A DNA stretch of 15,061 nucleotides, taken from the NCBI RefSeq assembly GCF_000002865.3, contig NW_001865086.1, forward strand, positions 97,447 to 112,507, in the 5' to 3' direction. Positions 8,282 to 15,061 of the stretch are shown piece after piece (positions within the stretch are counted from its first letter, which is position 1; each line of letters opens with the position of its first letter). The notes beneath the pieces are model-generated. The model saw only the letters and a list, made by a program, of their open reading frames with translations. It was not told the origin of the DNA and made no database searches. The position numbers and the translations under genes were made by a program. The DNA is from Monosiga brevicollis MX1 (lineage: Eukaryota > Opisthokonta > Choanoflagellata > Craspedida > Salpingoecidae).

Positions 8282-9093
8282 CTAATTGGCCGTGTAGTAT
8301 ACAACCAGCTCGGGATACATTTGGGCATTCTTAAACACCACCACCTCGTGGAATTCCCCAGAGGGTGTCGCGACGACCGAGTCATACCTAAAGAGAATTC
8401 AATGGCAAATGCAACCAGTCAGATCAGGTGGTGGACAGAGGTACCCTGCTGAAGGCAACATGCAATAGGCAGGCGATTTTGCCCGACGCACCGCTCGTTG
8501 TTGGGCGCAGCGGGCAGGAGCGGTGGCGCCAGCGCCCCAGAAGGAGGTGATGGATGGACAAAGGCATGACCCAACAGGGCTCGCGTGATGATGAGCATCC
8601 GTTCGCCGTTGGGTCCAGTATTGGTGTACCGGTGACTCTGAGATCATGTAAGCACATTGCGTCAGCACCACAGCACTTGGGTAAACAGGCGAGATTGACA
8701 GCCAGCGCAGCGCTGCCCTACCTTGCCGGGATGGTCCGTCAAGTAAACACCGAGACCGAATCGGTGGCCGACATTTTTACCCGCAAAGCGATAGTCAAGG
8801 CCCAGGCGCACAATCTTGTCGCGCAACATTGTGTCAGGGGCGATGCCGTGGAGCAACAGGCGCTCTTGACAGGATGCATCGCGAAGCAGAGCTGGAGAGC
8901 CCGAGGGTGCATCTAATGTGGACGTTTGGAGTTGATCATAGTGCTCTTCATTTTCGATACGATGCAACATCTCTCGTCGCTTGGCGCTGTAGCGCTCCCA
9001 CAGCACGGGGTTGTGCACGCGCTCCACTCGTTGCACTGTGATATTCGCTGGTCCCCGCCCATCGGTGTTCAGCTGCTTCAGTAGCTCACCCAC
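8282..9093 (-). other. PARP (ADP-ribosyltransferase) catalytic domain of the fusion protein
   Basis: Exons 10-12 (9093-8722, 8637-8492, 8387-8282) give a PARP catalytic fold at the C terminus. It opens with the [19 protein letters not shown] segment typical of the region before the NAD site. Next come LLLHGIAPD (His1083 of the triad; family usually HGT/HGS), [10 protein letters not shown] (Tyr1118), [19 protein letters not shown] across the exon 10/11 junction, ALLG, RYDSVVA across exon 11/12, and [20 protein letters not shown]. Aligned with tankyrase-type ends, the Glu of HEVVVF (E1188) sits at the catalytic Glu position. An H-Y-E triad is the pattern of enzymes able to make poly-ADP-ribose, although some H-Y-E members are mono-transferases. 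No WWE, macro or zinc-finger domain is seen. The chain ends four residues after the last strand, normal for the family. Confidence 0.85.
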
Positions 9094-12000
9094 CTAGCCA
9101 CCCAGTAGGTTCAAATCAGACGATTCGTGGAAGAGAGAAAAAAAATCACAAGCAACGCACCTCTGAAATGAGCTCGGGCGCATCGCGCAAGACATCAATG
9201 GCTGGCCCAACAACTTGGGTCGTGACAGGTCGTTCTGCGAATTGCCCGGCGCTGAAAAGGCTTGGCCGTTGCTTTGGATCTGCTGCCAGCAAGGCTTGCG
9301 TTTCCTTGTACAGATCGCCCACTATGTCGCACATCTGCACAGAAACACAGGTATGAGCAACTACAACGACAACGACGACGACGACGACAACCAGAGCGTC
9401 TTAAAATCATAGAGAAAAAAATAATAATTGACTGACCTCGGCCGCCAGATGAGGAAAGCTAAAGGCACCATCTCCCGCTTGGAAATTCCATCTGCAATGA
9501 CCCACAACCTCATCGGTTCGCGACTGAGCCGGCGGCACCGTTTGTGGGAACATGTAGGTGTTGTATAGCACACAGCCAAAGGAAAAGGCATCCTGTGCTG
9601 GACGCGCCCCCACTCGGCCCCGGCCAAAAAGCACTTCGGGTGCCACATAGCCCGCCGTGCCCGACGATGCGGTGGCCGTAGATGGTAGCATGGTGGCTTC
9701 AGCGGCGGCCTTGGCAATGTCAAAATCGCCCAGCCGCACAACAGGTTGGTCCTCTGCACCGTCCAACATGATGTTGCTCAGCTTGACATCCCGATGCACC
9801 AAGCCCTTGCTATGCATAAACGCCAGCGCCGTGCGCAGCTGATTCATCAGATTCGAAATCACGGTCGAGGTGGCCATGTGGCGTGCCTTGCTGAGCCACT
9901 GCTGCAGATCCCCCTGTGCACACCATGGCTGCACCAAATAGGCGCTCGGGTGGCCACTGTGTACGTCCACGAGCGCGCCGAGGACCGGGATGATGTGTGG
10001 GTGCTTAAGCTGGCGCATGGCGCGAAGCTCGCGCAAGAATGTACGGCACTGATCCTGCTTATGTTGGCGAGCAAATGCATACTCCTTGACGGCCAAATCT
10101 TGTTCCCCAGAATCTTTCAGCGCGGCACGGGCCTTGTACACCTTGTGGTTTTGGTTGTAATGAAGATCAAGCTGGCCCAGGCTGGAGAGCGACAATGTGC
10201 GATCCACTTCGGTCATGGCCTCCAAGATCAGGCTGGCTGGAAGGTCGGGCCCAAGCACTGTGCGGAGGCGCGCTCCCAGCCTGCTTTGTTCAGGGTGCAA
10301 AAAGACCAGCAGCGCTGGAAAGTGTTGGTGCAGCAGCTGAGCAAGCTCGGCGACGTGGTCCACGTGAGACTGATTTGATAATTGTTGTCGCAAGGTGTCG
10401 CGTCGCTTTTCTAGCTTTTTGAGGTCCTGCTCGAGACCAGACCGAACAGTTTCGGGCAGATGTTGTAGAGCCGTGTGAAATCCTTGAATCTCGGTCTCCA
10501 CCTTGGTTAGTTCCTCGTGGGCAGCAACCGATTCATCATCGACGTCTTGGTTTAAGCTGTCCACGTGCCTTATGCACGAGGTCAACACGGACAGCGTCGT
10601 GGCTTGCCAGTCGATCATGTCTTGCAACTGCTGCACCAGGGCTTGCGCCTCGTGAAGCGCAAACGCCAGATACCAATCTTGATTCTCATAGTCGTGCTCG
10701 ACTCTCCATGTTATCAGCTGCTCCAGGCCGTTCTGCTCGGGCAAGCTCAGCCTTTCGTGGGCTTGGCACAGCTCCTCCCAGGCCTTGGGCAATGCCTCGG
10801 CTGAAGGTGGTGCACTCACATCCAAGCCTTGCGCACACTGCTCTAGTGTGTCCACGCGATGGTCCGTGTCGGTGGCTCCCGCTCTTGCCACAGCACGCAG
10901 GGCAGTAATCAGCTTCAGCACTAGCTGCTGGAGGCTGCTGTTGGCGTTGGTGAACAGTTCTATGCGCTTGGCTCCCACGTCGCGTAGCATGGCAACTTTG
11001 TCCAGGGCTGCACTGAGGTTGGCGGGTGGCGTTTCGGGTGCCATTGTCAGCGTGGTGGGTGGAGCGGGGCACGCTGCCAGCACGTCCTGAAGCTCGAGAA
11101 GCACCGGCTGCAGCTCAAAACCAGCAGTGACATCATGCAGCTCTTGCAGCACTGCTTCTAGGTTGTCAGTGTTGGGGTCCAATTGACCCAAGCGGTTGTT
11201 CAACGCTTCGGGCGCTGCCAGTGCCTGGTCGAGCGCGCCGAGGGCCTGGGTGGTGGTCGCCTGGAAGGCAGGCCAGTCCATGGCAGGAAACTCTGGTGGC
11301 GCTTCATCGATGGTCCTCTGGATGTCCGCAACTGCCGTTGCAAGATTGGGGGTTTGTTTGGCGGCACCGCTGATAAATGCATCGAGGTGAGGGAGAGTAT
11401 GGCTGGTGGTGCGCGTGGGCAAGAGGGGCCTAAGCCAAGTATCCACCGCCACCACAACAGAGGCCGTGGTCTAATGGAGGGTTGTGTGGTGCCCATTGGT
11501 CGTGATGAGGTTGGATGAGGCCGTAGGAATTGGGGTAGTAAATGCATTGGGGAAAACAAGATGGGGGAGCAGGCTCACCTCGAGGGTGGGGGTGGTGGGC
11601 AGAGGCGGTAGCCAGGCGGAAGGCGGTGCCGGCGTGGGCGGAGCGAGTGGTGCGGGTGGTTGTGATAGGCGAGCCTCGTGAGCAGCAAACACGGGCTCCA
11701 GCTTGTCGCCATGCCCGCGTTGACGTCCGTAATCGAGGGGCGTGTTGCCATCCTGAAAACATGTGATTGGAGCGTGTGAGGTGGGCAGCGACGTGAGGGC
11801 TGAGTTGGGCGACGTGCATTTGCTTTTACATAACAAAGGCGAGGTGACAATGCTTTGAAGTGTGCCGGAGCCGCCAGACGCGCGAGTGGTGTGCAAATGG
11901 TGCGGGCAGGTAGCAGGGGTCCGAAAGGAGGCCCGCTTGGAGAGAAGGAAAAAAAAAAACGAAAAAAAAAAAGAAAGAAAGAAACGGCGCGTGTGCCGGG

Positions 12001-13536
12001 GGCAAAAGTGAAGGCACGGCCACCGAAAGCCGTTGGAGCGAGCGAGGGAGGCAGAGGCGTGATGACAAGGGGCTGGGGATGGATCAGAAAAAGGGGAGAG
12101 CGAAAACGGCAGGCGGAAGAGACAAGTGGGGCACGGGGCGCACCGGCAAAGGGCGGACGCAAAACGGGGAAAGAAGAGGGACAGCGGGAAAGAAGACAAG
12201 GAGCCAGGGGGGGAGAACGGACGCGCACGGGTGGGCAGGGTGTTGCGGAGAGGAGGGACGGGGGCAAAGGCGACGGGGCAGCGGGAGCAGGAGCAGCAGC
12301 CAGAGGGGTAAAGGGGGGAAGAGGGAGGTACTGTACTGACGTTGTCCTTGGCTTCAGTATCAACACCGTGCTCCAACAGCATCTCCGCCACCTTGACACG
12401 ACCGTTATAGCAGGCCCAGTGCAGTGGTGTATCGCCATACTGTGGGATGATGCATCAGCATGACGTACAGGTACAGCATCATCATCATCAGCATCATCAT
12501 GGGGTACAGGTGCACCGTCATAGGGGGGTAAAGGGGGAAAGAGGGAGGTACTGTACTGACGTTGTTCTTGGCTTTAGCATCAGCACCGTGCTTCAACAGC
12601 ATCTCCACCACCTTGACATGACCGTTACGGCAGGCCTTGTGCAGTGGTGTATCGCCACGCTGTGGGATGATGCATCAGCATGGCGTACAGGTACAGCATC
12701 ATCATCATCATCATCATGGGGTACGGGTGCAGCATCATATGGGGGGTAAAGGGGGGAAAGAGGGAGGTACTGTACTGACGTTGTCCTTGGCTTTAGCATC
12801 AGCACCGTGCTGCAACAGCATCTCCACCACCTTGACATCACCGTTACGGCAGGCCCAGTGCAGTGGTGTATCGCCATACTGTGGGATGATGCATCAGCAT
12901 GACGTACAGGTACAGCATCATCATCATCAGCATCATCATGGGGTACAGGTGCACCGTCATAGGGGGGTAAAGGGGGAAAGAGGGAGGTACTGTACTGACG
13001 TTGTTCTTGGCTTTAGCATCAGCACCGTGCTTCAACAGCATCTCCACCACCTTGACATGACCGTTACGGCAGGCCTTGTGCAGTGGTGTATCGCCACGCT
13101 GTGGGATGATGCATCAGCATGGCGTACAGGTACAGCATCATCATCATCATCATCATGGGGTACGGGTGCAGCATCATATGGGGGGTAAAGGGGGGGAAGA
13201 GGGAGGTACTGTACTGACGTTGTCCTTGGCTTTAGCATCAGCACCGTGCTGCAACAGCATCTCCACCACCTTGACATCACCGTTACGGCAGGCCCAGTGC
13301 AGTGGTGTATCGCCATGCTGTGGGATGATGCAAACATGCAATACACACTCCAGTGACATATTCAAAGTGTAACCAATATCACACAACATCATACCAAACA
13401 GCATACGTACCCGATCATCTTTGTATTGGGCAGCATCTCGTATACGTTGTTGGTCCCAACTGGTCAACAGCTGAAGCGCCTTTTGTGGATCTAATGTAAG
13501 ACACGCCATGTACAGCTGCTTTCCATCATCACTCAT
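8282..13536 (-). CDS. Ankyrin repeat - coiled coil - protein kinase - PARP fusion protein (12 exons, complete)
   Basis: Joining open frames at GT-AG sites gives about 1208 residues. Exons (minus strand, 5' to 3'): 13536-13411, 13317-13219, 13098-13000, 12878-12780, 12659-12561, 12439-12341, 11752-11579, 11470-9437, 9334-9161, 9093-8722, 8637-8492, 8387-8282. All junctions are phase 0 except the last, which is phase 2 and rebuilds an Arg codon before YDSVVA. The start ATG at 13536 has an in-frame TGA just upstream; the stop is TAG. Domain order: N-terminal segment 1-42, ankyrin repeats 43-207 plus a degenerate one from 208, Pro-rich linker to 265, helical region with coiled coil (strongest near 579-632), kinase about 690-980, PARP about 1020-1208. 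No signal peptide or membrane segment is visible, so it is likely intracellular. By family knowledge the ankyrins would bind partners, the kinase would phosphorylate and the PARP would use NAD+ to ADP-ribosylate; how they combine is inference. The intact frame argues for a functional gene. Splice sites are by-eye predictions. Confidence 0.85.
9263..10182 (-). other. Protein kinase domain of the fusion protein (DFD variant, degenerate Gly loop)
   Basis: The domain spans most of exon 8's 3' half and finishes in exon 9. Visible motifs, in protein numbering: the ATP-anchoring Lys in LAVKEY (K727), the helix-C Glu in FLREL (E746), the catalytic loop [12 protein letters not shown] (D826, N831), DFD in place of DFG (D847-F-D849), GYVAPE (875-877), DAFSFG of subdomain IX (D892), and DPKQRPS of subdomain XI (R966, in exon 9). 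That last motif supports the splice 9437 to 9334 across a 102-nt intron. The P-loop region ([18 protein letters not shown]) lacks the GxGxxG glycines. Overall it looks like a TKL/Ser-Thr-type kinase. Catalytic Lys, Asp and Asn are present, so activity is possible, but the loop changes could make it atypical or a pseudokinase. Domain limits are approximate. Confidence 0.85.
11753..12340 (-). other. Long pyrimidine-rich intron (intron 6) of the fusion gene
   Basis: This 588-nt stretch separates the last full ankyrin exon from exon 7. It begins GTCAGTACAG like the other ankyrin introns and ends in TTTTCAG. It is five to six times longer than its neighbours and strongly strand-biased: on the plus strand it is G/A-rich, including A-runs near 11950-11985. 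Open frames on either strand here are low-complexity (Lys/Arg/Gly-rich or Pro/Phe/Ser-rich) and I see no gene in it. Confidence 0.75.
12341..13317 (-). other. Ankyrin repeat array, one repeat per exon
   Basis: Five exons of exactly 99 nt (13317-13219, 13098-13000, 12878-12780, 12659-12561, 12439-12341) each encode one 33-residue ankyrin repeat with the TPLH motif at the start and a LL-x-HGAD-type end. Two sequence types alternate: a W/D type ([20 protein letters not shown]) and a K/H type ([18 protein letters not shown]). The last unit is diverged, with [19 protein letters not shown]. All flanking introns are phase 0 and 120-121 nt, begin GTCAGTACAG and end CCCACAG, so whole units can be gained or lost without breaking the frame. 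A sixth, degenerate unit ([20 protein letters not shown]) starts exon 7. Ankyrin repeats are protein-binding modules, as in tankyrase, where they recruit PARP substrates; a similar job here is inference. Confidence 0.9.
12440..13317 (-). repeat. 439-bp tandem duplication of two ankyrin exons with introns
   Basis: Blocks at about 12440-12878 and 12879-13317 match base for base over exons and introns, except for a change in one G/A-rich tract (near 12750 against 13189). Corresponding exon ends all differ by exactly 439 (13219/12780, 13098/12659, 13000/12561, 12878/12439). Each block holds one K/H-type and one W/D-type ankyrin exon and adds 66 residues in frame. The introns carry (ATC)n microsatellites. 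Near-identity of intron sequence points to a very recent event. Confidence 0.9.
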
Positions 13537-14380
13537 GGTCACGGTATCTCTCTCTATTCACCATCCGCTTCAAACCGCTTTGCTTGCTTCTCTATCCACC
13601 ACCAATCTCATGAGCCCCCTCCAAATACAACTCGTCTGACAACCCAGAATTCGGACTGGGATTCGACAGGCGCGCCGTTTCCAAAACGGCAGCCGGTCAG
13701 CGGGCTCCTTGCTCTTCTCTGCCTGGTGCACCAAACGACTCACCTTTGGACAACAGTTCTCGGTGACAGTGGCGAGGACCGGTGTACTTGGTTGCCCAGC
13801 GCACGTTGTCGACTGCGAGGTGAGATCAGTGAGGTCAACTGAAAGCAAAAAACAAAAAAATGGCAGCGGTGCTTTCAATCAAAACGTTCTGGCGTCGCTG
13901 CAAGGCCCCGACCAGGAAAGTCCGGTACCAAGCACAAACGATCAGTCACCACGCACACACACAGAAAGCAAGACACGTCAAGCAGCCCGCCGATGCCGAT
14001 ACCGATACCGACACCGCTGCCAAAAAAGGGCACCACCAACAACAAGAAGAAGAAGAAGAAGAAGACGAAGTCAAAAGCACAAGCAAAAGCAAAAGCAAAA
14101 GCAAAAGCAAAAGCAAAAGCAATGGCAAACAACCGAAAGGAAGAAAAATGCAAGCAACACAACACACACGTTTACACCTTTTTCTTCTTCTTTTTTAATT
14201 TTTTTATTTTCAAAGAAGAAAAGCACTGGACCGGGCTCATGGGTGGTAAGGACGGTTTGCGCCGGTCAATCGGATCGCCACGCCCAACGTACCTGCCAAA
14301 TCTATTGGCTCGGCCGATCGAGCCCCCGTGTATTTCTTTCTTCTGCGCACCAACCACACCCATAGAGAGTGTAATTCGTC
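13537..14380. other. 5' flank of the fusion gene; low-complexity region, no assigned gene
   Basis: Upstream of the fusion gene's ATG. Contains a perfect hairpin at 13674-13690 (GCCGT stems), a GATACC-type hexamer run (13989-14020), an AGA run (14044-14066), an AAAAGC hexamer run (14071-14125) and T-rich sequence (14176-14210). Open frames on both strands are mostly driven by these repeats. A donor-like GAG-GTGAGA on the plus strand near 13820 could end a divergent exon (frame ...VARTGVLGCPAHVVDCE), but there is no family match. Confidence 0.5.
14071..14125 (+). repeat. AAAAGC hexamer repeat
   Basis: About seven consecutive GCAAAA units with slight variation at the start, following an AGA-rich run. 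Plus frames read it as Lys/Gln or Lys/Ala runs. Confidence 0.9.
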
Positions 14381-14393
14381 TCAGTTTTATGTA

Positions 14394-14560
14394 TCTCTCA
14401 AACTCTCTCTTTCTCTCAAACTCTCTCTATCTCTCTCAAACTCTCTCTCTCAAACTCTCTCTCTCAAACCCTCTCTCTCAAACTCTCTCTCTCAAACTCT
14501 CTCTCTCAAACTCTCTCTCTCTCAAACTCTCTCTGTCTCTCAAACTCTCTCTCTCTTTCT
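14394..14560 (+). repeat. CT-rich satellite with 14-bp period
   Basis: Tandem AAACTCTCTCTCTC units with small length changes. It resembles the AAAT-interrupted CT arrays at 4260 and 4826 but uses AAAC as the interrupter and is more regular. Confidence 0.9.
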
Positions 14561-15061
14561 CACGCCTTGTGTACGAACAACGTGACAGCTCGCCTCTTAC
14601 ACCACAAAAATGGGGCTCGTACCTACAACATGTACTGCCCCTTTGCCAGCCATGCCATTCCAAGCCCGTTGGCTAACTTGCCTGGTCATACCAATCTTAT
14701 TCCCCGCCCAAACGTGAGCGACCATTCCTGACGGCGAGCTTTAGGTTCATCGCCATGGCGGTCATGGTGCTGCTCGTTCCCTTTGAACGCGCGTTTGCCT
14801 TCTGGAGCATTGCAACGGCAACCTTCACAAACCGATATATCTCCTGCAATAACTTACATCATCATTCCTAGCAGAAATACATTAACTTCTCGTATATCGA
14901 AATAAACGGTTTAAAGAAGAGTAAAAAACCCGAGGTGCATTTCCCCTGCAGCAACTTGCATCTTGTTCAACATTGCGAGGTTCGGGGCAGCAAGGGCAGC
15001 GGGTGACGGGACTGAGGAAGGGACGCGGGTGAGGAGCAAGTGTAGCAGAGACTCTTTTTAA
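14561..15061. other. Right end, no gene assigned
   Basis: A short plus-strand frame begins at an ATG in good context at 14755 (MAVMVLLVPFERAFAFWSIA) and stops at 14871. An AATAAA lies at 14901-14906. This could be the end of a small transcript, but 38 residues with no homology I know is too little to call a gene. Confidence 0.3.

Noticed and set aside
11855-12463. 202-residue Lys/Arg/Gly-rich plus-strand frame
   Set aside because: Low-complexity reading of the purine-rich strand of intron 6 and antisense of an ankyrin exon.
12447-13372. His-rich plus-strand frames ([12 protein letters not shown] runs)
   Set aside because: Produced by (ATC)n microsatellites in introns and by antisense of the ankyrin exons, repeated by the 439-bp duplication.
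13674-13690. tRNA-anticodon-like hairpin (5-bp stem, 7-nt loop that could read CCA or UGG)
   Set aside because: No D-arm, acceptor stem or proper T-arm around it on either strand.
14755-14871. 38-residue plus-strand ORF followed by AATAAA
   Set aside because: Good start context but too short, with no family and no splice evidence.

Overview
The window looks like nuclear DNA of a unicellular eukaryote. Coding blocks are split by short GT-AG introns of about 67 to 170 nt, there are no bacterial-style operons, simple repeats (CT, CA, AG, AGC) are dense, and the proteins are animal-like multidomain types: ankyrin, protein kinase, PARP, two-pore channel and a secreted beta-helix protein. A choanoflagellate or similar unicellular holozoan is my best guess. 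It is an inference from style, not a proven placement.

The centrepiece is one intact minus-strand gene at 8282-13536. I could join twelve exons by eye with no stop or frameshift. The result is a predicted protein of about 1208 residues: a short N-terminal segment, five 33-residue ankyrin repeats (one exon each) plus a sixth degenerate one, a proline-rich linker, a long helical/coiled-coil region, a protein kinase domain, and a C-terminal PARP-type ADP-ribosyltransferase domain whose H-Y-E triad is visible. One chain would thus carry a binding module and two different protein-modifying enzymes. I do not know this architecture as a described family.

Downstream on the same strand, at 6185-7330, lies a decayed copy of the last four exons of this gene (end of kinase plus PARP), with stops, frameshifts and Gln in place of the catalytic Glu. 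Within the intact gene, a 439-bp block holding two ankyrin exons and their introns is tandemly duplicated almost without difference. The locus is therefore actively duplicating.

The left part (1-3200, minus strand) holds the N-terminal part of a two-pore cation channel, from its start codon to the first membrane segment. It abuts a secreted right-handed beta-helix gene that has a signal peptide and a clear first intron but is broken by two in-frame TGA codons and several frameshifts. The middle (3200-5280) and the right end (13537-15061) are mostly low-complexity sequence: polypurine, CT-rich satellites, a 39-unit CA repeat and AGC/AAAAGC repeats. An orphan plus-strand coding fragment (5280-5543) follows the CA repeat. 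A roughly 100-bp dispersed repeat occurs at 4575 and 7866, with a partial third copy at 4787.
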